Positions 47,701 to 59,700 of a stretch of DNA of 64,000 nucleotides are shown here, piece after piece. The translations under genes and the position numbers were made by a program. Source of the stretch: Owenia fusiformis (taxonomy: Eukaryota; Annelida; Polychaeta; Sabellida; Oweniidae). The stretch's first letter is position 1, and each line of letters begins with the position of its first letter. The notes beneath the pieces were generated by a model. That model did not search any database and was not told where the DNA came from. It was given only the letters and a program-made list of their open reading frames with translations. The stretch lies in NCBI GenBank assembly GCA_903813345.2, contig CAIIXF020000009.1, forward strand, positions 2,294,001-2,358,000. The letters are read 5' to 3'.

Positions 47701-50700
47701 GTAAACAGTATATCTAGTTTATCATTGATACATTTTAGCCGTAACCTGTAGACGTCTTTCTACCACTCAAAACGGCCACACCATTTGCATAAATGGTATT
47801 GTATACAATTCAGTTTGCACAACAAGTTGTAGTCCAGGTTATAAAACAGAAGGAAACAATACAATACAGTGCCAGTCTAATGGGCAATGGACATCAACGG
47901 AGCCATTATGTGAACGTAAGATTTTTTGTAGATAACTTGTATACATGCACGTACTGCTACATACTGCTAGTTCCATTGCGTATTCCCCGTCAATATAGAG
48001 CATGGGTATATATCTAGTTTATCGTTGATACATTTTAGCTGTACACTGTAGACGTCTTTCTACCACAAAAAACGGCCGTACTGTTTGCACAAATGGTATT
48101 GTATACAATTCAGTTTGCACAACAAGTTGTAGTCCAGGATATAGAACGGAAGGAAACAATACAATACAGTGCCAGTCTAATGGGCAATGGACATCAACGG
48201 AGCCATTATGTGAACGTAAGTTTTACATTCTTTTTATGAGCTCTTGTATAAGTACTACTACATTATGCCCAATCAATTCAGTACATGCGCAGGTATTAAG
48301 TGGACCATTTATACCTTTTAGCTGTACCATGTAGACGTCTTTCTACCACTCAAAACGGCCACACCATTTGCACAAATGGTATTGTATACAATTCAGTTTG
48401 CACAACAAGTTGTAGTGCAGGTTATAGAACAGAAGGAAACAATACAATACAATGCCAGTCTAATGGGCAATGGACATCAACGGAGCCAATATGTGAACGT
48501 AAGATGTATTGTTTGTAGATAACTTGTATTCATGTACGTAATACTACATACTGCTAGTTTCATTGCTTATGCCCAATCAATTTAGAGCATGGGTAGATAT
48601 ATATTTAGTTAGGATATAGAACGGAAGGAAACAATACAATAAAGTGTCAGTCTAATGGGCAATGGACATCAACGGAGCCATTATGTGAACGTAAGTTTTA
48701 CATTCTCTTTATGAGCTCTTGTATACGTACTACTGCCTTATGCCCAATCAATTCAGTACATGCGCAGGTATTAAGTGGACCATTTATACCTTTTAGCTGT
48801 ACCATGTAGACGTCTTTCTACCACACAAAACGGCCGAACTGTTTGTTCAAATGGGTTTGTATACAATTCAGTCTGCACAACAAGTTGTAGTCCAGGTTAT
48901 AGAATAGAAGGAAACAATACAATACAGTGCCAGTCTAATGGGCAATGGACATCAACTGAGCCATTATGTGAACGTAAGATTTTTGTAGATAACTTGTATA
49001 CATGCACGTACTACTACATACTGCAAGCTCCATTGTTTATGCCCATCAATACAGAGCATGGGTATACAGTATATCTACATGTAGTTTATCATTGATACAT
49101 TTTAGCTGTACCTTGTAGACGTCTTTCTACTACACGAAACGGCCGTACTGTTTGTTCAAATGGTATTGTATACAATTCAGTTTGCACAACAAGTTGTAGT
49201 GCAGGTTATAGAACAGAAGGAAACAATACAATACAATGCCAGTCTAATGGACAATGGACATCAACGGAGCCATTATGTGAACGTAAGATGTATTGTTTGT
49301 AGATAACTTTTTTTTTACATACTACTACATACTGTCTTTAGAAGTGCAAATCTTAACTTATTTTTGAACGTTCCGTTTACGTAACTTAAGTGAGGCATTA
49401 ATTCGACGATTCTGTTGTCTTCTGAGCTATTTGTTCGCAAACGTGTACATTTCCCTAAACATATGATACTAATCTCATTTACAGTCACCAAAATCGCTTC
49501 ATATTCAAATACATGTTCATAAACTAGGATATTGTAACGTGTAGACAGTTCAGTTGATTCCTTAGACACTCGCAAAAAGGTCGACCACGTGTGTTTTTAG
49601 GATGTCGCATGAATATATCGTTAATCCTCCGTAAAATATAACACTCTAACTAAAGTATATATATCATTTCAAAGCTTCGTTTATGAAGGTTTTAAATTAA
49701 GTACACTCCCTTCACAGTTCTTGCTCGTTTTTAAAAGAGTTATATTCCTAAAAATTGGACAAATATCCGCTATTGACACATTACACCTTGAACAATTGTT
49801 CTTTGATCTTCGAACGCCCACTACTTAAACAATATTTGACTACTGTTGATTATTGTCGTCTTGACAAAGGTCGACGGGAGTGTTATTTTAAAACATGAAT
49901 TTTTATATGCGTTCCATATCGGTATGTCATATAGTTATTAAAATTAAGTTGAAATTCTAAATATCTTAATGGTTGCCATCTTGAAAATGAGGGCCGACGC
50001 TATTTTATGATTTTTGCCAACACAGATTGGCTCCCAGAATGCAATCTCGATTTTTCCAACAATTAAAATGTCGTAATTGTCTGACATTGGACTGTATGTA
50101 AATTCATAATCAGCAATCCAAATGATTTGAACTGATATCTCAATCACTTCTTGTACTTGTTTGAAACTTTTTGTTATTTTATAATACCAAAATTCGCTAT
50201 TCAAAATTTGATTTGATAATGGCGACTTTTAATTTTGAATTTCGAATCACGATCCTTCAAGATCAAAAACTGTACTTTGTCATTTTAGAATATAATAACA
50301 ACACAGTACTTAGATTATCTACTGACTCATCAGCTATTGGCTCAGATATTTATAAATTAAGAGAGGGTTTTTCGAGCAATCGCCAACCAGTCTACAAGGG
50401 AAGTAATGGTTTATATCTGTTCTCCATGTGCCTCATTGGGCAGCAATATTGGTACATCAGCGACACTTTTCCCCCTGATCCCGATGCGTACCACGTAAGG
50501 ACGGAAACAATTGAAAATCTTCCTGTGGATATAGTGACATCATGGTCAACTCCCGTTGGTTCTATTGTCGAAGTTGATATACAGCCTTATTTGTATGGTA
50601 AGAGTTTACTTGCTTAAAGCACCCAGTGTGTCATATTTTGACTGTCTAAAAAAGAAGATATTGTATGAGCATAAATGGATTTTGTAATGTTTCAGAAACA

Positions 50701-53700
50701 AAACCATGCGATACTATATTCGTGTCTGGACTGAGTAATCTTGAATTCCTTGGATTATTTGACTTTTCAAACCAGTTTTCAAACGGGAGACCTGTCTACA
50801 GGCATGAATATAACAACGGATACATATACCACAAATCCGATCACTGGTATATCGGGGAGAATATCGATTCTGTGTCTGGCATCTTTAGCGTTGCCTCTTT
50901 GGCTGGTACACCATATGACATTACAGAGACTTGGGATGGCATGGTCAACATTGAAATAACATGTCAAGAAGGTAATCAATGGTGCAAATTACTATAAGCA
51001 TGGACTTCTCACCATGTGAACGGTAACCCAAAGCTTTCATAACTTTAGACTAAGTCACATTTAAATTGTTGTACGCCGGCCGTAAGGCGGACGTAGCTTA
51101 TCCCTATATATACTGCTTATCCCTATATTTTATGCTGCTTTTTTCTCTTATTTTGGGATCCCGGCGATTTCTGAAATGTGAAAACATTTTCATTAATTTT
51201 ACTTTTGACTGACTTCTTTTATTTTTGAAGCAACAGCGACATGTACTAGTATTAGCCTAACTGGTGTACGAAAGTCGACTATTGATACTAAATATGCCGG
51301 TCTGTATGAAGCAATTGGCACTATCAATAATCGTGGTTCCTACAAGCATAAAACAAAGGACTTCTACGTTTACTATGTTCCTATTGAACACTGGATCTTG
51401 GCCGATGCTCCCGATGGGACTGACAATGTCAACATACTCGCCACATCAGCTTCAGTTCAAATAGATGTAACTGCTATCACCGGATGGAGTTTTAATGATG
51501 GTTATTCCAGCAGTAACGAAGAAGTTGCATCCTTCCACTGCAAACCACGTGAGGGTATTCTCTGAATCATTGTAAAACTGAATCTTAAAGTTCTGGATAT
51601 TTATCTTAACAATGGTTGGAGAGCAATGACTAATGTGCCAGGTCAATAATATATTCCACTAATAATTCGAATTCCAGCATGGTAACGTAACGTAACTTAA
51701 CGTAACGTAACCTAATACAGCTAATGATAACGTAACGTAACATTAAACATCGCATAAAATAACATATAATTATAACATAACGTAACGTAACGTAACGTGT
51801 ATATATTTATATGCGTTTTATGTCATTTATAGCTACGCCTCCATGTGACAAGCTTTACATGACAGCAGATGTAGATCCAGATCAGCTGCCCCCTCAGATA
51901 GAGTGGTTTGGTATCTACACTATCACAAATGAAACTTCAGATGACCGTCCAGTATACACACTGGACGAGCTTGGTACAGTTCAGCGTAATGTGACGTTGT
52001 ACCATGTAACAACAACATCGTCGAGTTACTGGTTCCTAAGTGAGTCGGTAGGTGATACAGAGCCCTGGATTAGGATATCAGATGATGCATTCTACCCCGA
52101 GCTGATTAAGCCAGACAGTTTACGTGAAGAGTTAAATAGTTCTACCTGGGTCGAGATACCTACATTGAGATTTCTCTGTTTTAAAGGTTTTGACATTTAT
52201 TTCTAGTTACAGTCTACTACTAGGACAAACCAAATAATTTTTGGCAACATTCCAGATTAGAGATGATGATACAATAGTTTTGAACTGTCTATGATCAATA
52301 AAGGTATGTTTTTTGATGTTGCAGAACGAGATCCATGCAAGACCCTTTATTTGGATTCAGCGACTTATATGCCAAAGAGCATAATTATATCTGGGGCAAA
52401 TGTATTTGGTGTATGGATATTAGACGAAACTCAGACATATAACAACCGACCTGTATACCACCATGAGTTATTTACCACACTGTATCTATTCAGAGTTCAC
52501 CCTGTAGAATGGATGATGAGTTTTGAAAACCCCGTAGGGGTTCCTGTTGACAGCCGGCCAACCAATACACTTGCATTGCTTACAGATCAAAGCATCTATC
52601 CAGAAGATATAACAGCTCCGATGCGCATCAATATGGGCGGAAGTTATAACGAATGGCCTGGAGCAGCATTCTCGTGTTATTCTGGTAGAGCCTAACTTTA
52701 CATTTATATTACATTGTATATCATTCAAGCGTGACATATCATATGTTTTACGACCGTGACTCGTCTTCTAATAATGATAATGTGTTCTCAAATCATAAAG
52801 TGACATTTTTTCTTGTAAAACATTTTAAAAATTTGTGAGCAACACTTCAAAATTAATTACCTGACGAGAAGTTATAATATCCCAACTCTGTTCACTGATG
52901 AATGAGGCCTTACTTTAAAAATAAAATGGTGTGTGGTACTAATGATTCCTATTAACTTCATGCCTTAGAAAGTCATAGCAAATTATATTCGTCCCATTGG
53001 TAGACATATGTAGTCTAGCTACACGCCCCTGTGAGGGGGGTTGGGGAGGGTACGAAGGCTTGTAGCTAGACATTTGTTGTTTTGTCAATATTGGTTTATA
53101 TGTTCCTCGTATATAGCAAGTGGCAATCATCAGATTATGTCGTACAGTATTGAATCGTTCATATCGGAAAACCTCTAGCAATTGATTTTTAATGTAATTT
53201 GATAGAGGTCTAAGTACATTAAACTACAATGAATACCAAATGTAAATTACAAATGTTTATGATTTGAATTTTATTATCATGCTTTTTTTAGTTTCAACGA
53301 CCTGTAATGAGCTAAGAATCAATGGGATCAGTACTGATTCACAACTAGTAATCTTCAACGGTCTTTACTCAAAGAAAGATTCGGAGTACAATTATCGTCC
53401 CTCCTATGAGCACCATGAATCTTCAGGAAATGAACGGTTATTGACATTTGGTTGGAACTCCTGGACCTCCCCTCCAGTTGCTATGTGGACTCTATTGTTT
53501 AATGGCGGTTTGGCAAACTATGTATACGAATTCATCCATGACCCATCCAACACTCGATTTAATTGGGCATCTCAGCCGACAATGAACATAGTTTGTTTGG
53601 ATGGTAAGTACTTTATAGTGTCTGGAATCCATCCCGATATCTTGATATCTTTAGAATCAAAAGAAAAAGTATGTCACCGAAGCTCGAAAATAGTTCTCAT

Positions 53701-56700
53701 ATAGGGTGATATTCTAAGCCTTGCCAAGAAATGAGATATTTTTTGAGTGAATTTAACACAAAGTATCGTTCTTTACTACATGGTTTATTTGCAGAACTGG
53801 AGGTAGACAATACTACAGAATCAAAAAGAGATGAAATAACAAAGGAATGCAAGTAGATTTCAATTTTTTCCTTTTATTTGTTTCCTGAAACATATGAATA
53901 AAGAGGATTTGTTAAAATTGCAGGAAATCAATTAACTCGATTTAGATTAAATTTATGCTATCTTACATTATGAAGGCCATAGTTAACGACGGAGAACCAC
54001 TAACACTTCAAGTTCTGTTTTGGGTAAAATATCACTAACTTTGTAATCAAAAAGTACAGGTTAAAGAGATTCTGGCAATGGTATTAGTACAACCTTAAAA
54101 GAGTTGTACAATATGGTTGAAAGCTGAATAGGCCAAGACCTAAATGTTTATTAGTCGAGGAAACCAATATTGGTATTCTCCCGAAAATGGACAGAATGGT
54201 AAGGGAACTGACCTTTACCACAGATCTTTGAATTCTCTTCAAAATTGTTTTTAAAATTAAAAGATGATCGGGGAACTTAAAAAGTTCTTAGCTTAGTCAG
54301 AGATTTGTTGTCGTAACCCTCTTATTTTGTTTTTATTTTAGACTGTCATGTGCTGTACTTATCTGGTGAGTACGGCCCTATCGATTATACTCCGAACCCT
54401 ATTCGCTGGTATGGTTACTATTTCCTCAACGATGACTCGGATGGTACTTCGGTTTATACCCACGAGTCCAACATGAGAACTCTGAAACATGCTGCAAACA
54501 ACACCTGGAAAATTACAAAAGTGGGTGACCTCACAGAACGCACGGTAGAACTACCGGTCATCGCTGCAGCAAGATCTCAAAATATGACACAAAGTTTCCT
54601 CTTGAATGATGGAACACAAGATGTTGTCTCTCAAATAACTTGCGTTCTATGTAAGTTGCTTATGGGAATGGGATATGGCTCGGACTTTTGATCAATATTG
54701 TTATTTATTTTGTGTTAACATACATTTGAGTATCCGATTCCATTTCTGAAATGATATAACAAATGTACATACACTTCATTTCGTATATAGCAGTAAGTCT
54801 GATCATTGTGTTCGAAGCAGGGTAGTGTTCCTTATGACATGCTGTACACTTTTTTAAGAATGATACATTTATTCTAATTTAGACATCGATAAATACATGT
54901 GTGCGACGTTACTCCTTGATGACATATCTGACGAGAGATTCGCGAACCTTCAAGGGCTCTACTCCACTACAGGCACCCTTCGGCAAAACCACAGACCTGT
55001 ATTTCAATGGACTAGAGCGATCGCTGGTGAACAACAGAGAAAAACTAGCCAGGAATCGGTGTACCTCTATTTTCTGTCCAGAACATCAGAATGGGCAATT
55101 GGTTCTACGATGGGAGATGGCGAGGATGGCGTAATCTGTAGAGTGGTTGACCCAGTGGATGATCCCTCGCTTATATCAAGAGAATGGAACTGTCTCGATA
55201 ATATTTCTAACACCATGATTCAAGTTGAATCGTTGCAGTTTCTGTTTTACCATGAAGGTACTTGCATAATATTATATCAAATAATTGTTTCTCATTTTAA
55301 AGTGGCAGTAAATGAAAGTCCTCAGGGTGGGGGGGGGGGGGGGGTTTGCGTTTAGCATACTCCTTTCATGCCTGTATCTGGCTTGTTACATTATGCTCGA
55401 TTATTCCACTTGAGCACAGAGGCGCCCTCCTGTCATAACATTAGCATACCAGTTAAATGTTTCCATGCAAAAAATGTAATATTATCTCGTTAATAGTTAG
55501 ATAATAATTATGGAAAAGTAGACTTTATATACAGAAATGTCTGAACCCTTTTACTGAAGCCCAATCAGAAAGGAAGGGCGCTTTTAAGGAGTGATATGAG
55601 AAAGATATATTGTTAAAGGGAGTTCACTTTTTGCCAATAAGGTTGTGCATATAATAAATGTAAGAGTTATGGCTACAGAGATGGCACTTGATAAAGTAAC
55701 AGAGATGACAGCTTATTTGACAACAGAGGTAACGGCTGATATGACAACAGAGATGGCAGTTGATATGGCAACAGAGAATAAAGCTGATTTGACAACAGAC
55801 AGGACAGTTGATATGGCAACAGAGATTAAAGTTGATAAGGCAACAGAGAATAAAGTTGATTTGACAACAAAGAGGACAGTTGATATGGCAACAGAGATTA
55901 AAGTTGATAAGGCAACAGAAAATGAAGCCGATTTGACAACAAAGAGGACAGTTGGTATGGCAACAGAGATTAAAGTTGATAAGGCAACAGGGATTAACGC
56001 TGATTTGATAACAGAGAGGACAGTTGATTTGACAACAGAGATGACAGCTGTTAAGGCAACAGAGAATAAAGCTGATTTGACAACAGAGAGGACAGTTGAT
56101 ATGGCAACAGAGAATAACGCTGATTTGACAACAGAGATGACAGTTGATATGGCAACAGAGATTAAAGTTGATAAGGCAACAGAGGATAACGCTGATTTGA
56201 CAACAGAGGTGGGAGTTGATATGGCAACAGAGATGATAGCTAAAGAGGGAACTGAGAATAGAGCCCATATTGCAACAGAGATGCCAGTTGATATGGCAAC
56301 AGAGATGTCAGTTGATATCACAACAGAGATGACAGTTGATATAGCAAGTGAGGGGACAACTGATATGACAACAAAAATGGGAATTGATGCAAGAGAGGTC
56401 CGTGTGACCGCTATGAACCAGCAACCTACAACGTATGGCTCAATATTAGGTGTGTCTTTGTCATATTACTTATAAGCTAACCTCTACTTGAAATATTTCC
56501 AATAAACAATTTTGATATATTGCATACATAGATATATGTGACTTGGATGAATTCTCATGTAAACATACCAGGCTTATTTACTTGACTATGGATCGATTGG
56601 TTATATTTGGATTGTGGAGTATTTGGTCATGGAGAGTATGGTGTAAATATCTTAAACATGGTTAGCCAAAAATCTTAATAACTAGGTCATCCAGTAAGTC

Positions 56701-59700
56701 ATATTTGGCACAATTGAACCTTGTTCTATGTTCTTTTACTTTATCGAATTTCATTGGTCTGTTTCCAATTTTACAAAACATAAAAAGAATTTTACCTTTG
56801 GGACTATTTCGAAGATAATGTGTATAATATTAACATCCCCAAGAGCATTAGCGAATTAAAACAAGAGGTTAGAGAGAAATGAAAGCAATTGCACAATATA
56901 TCTGTGAGTGGGAATCAGAAAACTTCACCCAATGCGTTCAAATTTGCTTCCAAAGACAAGACCGGCATTTTGAGCATGTTTTGTTAAATGACCATAAAAT
57001 CGCGACCACTTGGAATAGACCAATGAAACTTGGCTGAATGAAAGACCGATGTACAAGGCTCAATTGCCTTAAATATGATTTTAAACCGACTATACTGGAT
57101 TACTGAGTTAATAAGGTTTATTTTTCGTACCTTTTTTGGTTCGCTCTGTAGATTCGGATTCTACTAAATGCCATCGACATGAATGATGGAGATGAATCAC
57201 ACGCAAATGTATCAAAACGTGACGTTCTCCCTGTTTATTACTAATAAATGTATAATTATGTATACTAGTACTTATCAATTTAAGGTGCATCGTCCTGCGA
57301 CACACTACAGCTAACAGGTCTTGTTATTCCTGATGTACCGCAACTTCAGTTGTTTGGGTTGTACTTCCGGTCGAATGAAACACAAGATGGTCGCCCAGTT
57401 TACATATTGGAAAATACAGTCTCGAACCCATACAAAGGAAAACTCTACCATATAACTACACCAATGAAAAATGAATGGGTGATCAGTGAAACTGTTGGAG
57501 AGTATGATAACCTATCACTACGGATACACGATGATGCAATATTCCCAGAGCTGATTCATGAAGCGGCGTTGTCTGAAGGATTCTATAACAACACTTGGAT
57601 GGGTATACCTTCATTAAAATTCAACTGCTTCAGAGGTAAAGATCTAAACCAGTTTGCACAAGTGTTGTATCTTAGAACAACCAAATTGTGTTATTGTGTT
57701 TTGATGTTTCATTTGGCCAATAGGTGGCAGCACGAGACAGACAGTTTCGAGACTATTGTACCAAGATGGAGATTTCTAAATAGTCTACTGAAATATATTT
57801 GAGAGTAAAACCATATTTTATGTAGTTTATGATATATACGCGGACATAAGTTATTACAACAAGTAACCTGTGTACCTCTTATTTGGTATTCTTTATCGAA
57901 GTTGATGGAGGGTAGCACGTTTTGATTTTCTGCCAGTATCTATCTCCAGCAGGGTCAATCCTAGTCATATTACATTACCTCTCACTTGATTTTTAGAGAG
58001 AGACCCGTGTAAAACTATCTACCTGGATTCCAAAAGTTGGATGCCGGAGGGGGTCATTACATCGGGAGCTAACATATTTGGCATTTGGACATTGGATACT
58101 ACTCAAACATATAATAATCGAGCTGTGTATCGCCATGAGCTATACAATAATTTGTATTTGTTTCAAAACAAACCTACATTATGGATATTGCAATTTGGAT
58201 CACCAAAAGATATGGATGTGAATTCTGATATGTCTCCGTTGGCCGTAGCCTTTGACCAAAGTATTTACCCTGAAGATATTACTACGCCAATAAAGATCTT
58301 AGGTGGTGCTGAATATACGCCATGGCATGGACTATCTTTTACCTGTTTCTCAGGTAAATGCTCATCTATTAGATATTCATTTAAATAACAACACTAAAAA
58401 GCACAACAATTTAAGCCAACACCATAACCAATAACCCAACGCATAAAGAAAAAAATGTAATTTGTCCCCTTCCCCAACTGTCACTCTTATAACAGTTCAA
58501 AAACAAAAGACCACTGGGCATTTCAGTTAATCTGAAATCGATATACTAAATATTGAAGATTTATTTTAATACTTTATTGTAATCAGTAAATAAACAGTCC
58601 AAGGTCTGGTAGTTTTAGTTGGATTGTGCTTCTTGTTTCTGAACTGGATAGCGGGTGGTCTTATGCAGCCTTTATTGCCGTTAGATCTTTGTTTGAAATG
58701 CCGTTAATCATCTTTTCTTCTGTCTGCTTTAGAATCGTTTCGTCTTAACTATTTACTCTTTACTTTTTATTCCTTGGGCTTACCAATTGGTAAATGGATT
58801 AAAATATTCTGACATCAAAATAATTATAGATACCAATTTGCCATAGGGTCAATATCAATTCCTCGAGATTAATCAAACAATAGTCACTGAGGCATTCTGA
58901 TACTCAGACCATCTCTGCTATGCACAAGAATGTTCTAAAATGAGAGAAGGCTGTGATATCTCACGATGTCACTGAGGAGGGAATTCTGATCTTTAACCAG
59001 GATCCACACTTTTTCGCCAAGTTGAAGATATTGTCCTATGACGCAAAATAAATGTTTTTTTTGTAATTACTACAAGTTATACAAGTATACTATATATTTT
59101 CAGTTGAGGATACATGCAATCGACTTACAATCAATGGTTTGAGAGAGGACTCGCCTTTTAAAGCGGTTAAGGGTATCTACGTCAAGAGTGGAGAACATCA
59201 TAATCGGCCATACTACAAAAATGTTGCAGATTCAAGATGTATTCTTATGTTCACTTTTACTCCATCTCGGAATGCAATATGGGGATTCATGTTTAATGGA
59301 CAGAGTGCTGGTCATGTTTTAGACTTTGTACCAGACCCCATTGATATAAGATTTCAGTGGAGTGGCTTTGGAGGATTCCAGGATATTACTATTGCATGCT
59401 TGGACGAGCCAGAGGTTGCAACAATGACTGGTGCAGCCTATGCTTTTAGTGCAACGGATGCTATTATCCGCCAGTCTTTCGTCTCAGCTGATGAGCCAGA
59501 CAATGCAAAAGAGGTAGCAACAAGTATGTCTGACGTTAGAGCAAGGAATGCTGATATAACTGAGCCAGACGTTACGACAGAGGTTGCTGTACCAAATGGG
59601 CCTCACGTTAAAGCAAGGACTGCTGATATAACAGAGCCTGACTTTACGACAGAGGGTGCTATAGCAATTCAGCCTCACATTGAAGCAAAGACTGCTATTA

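Noticed and set aside
55624-56321. Two long minus-strand frames, one Cys-rich
   Set aside because: Antisense shadows of the 24-bp mucin repeat of gene B; no splice or domain support.
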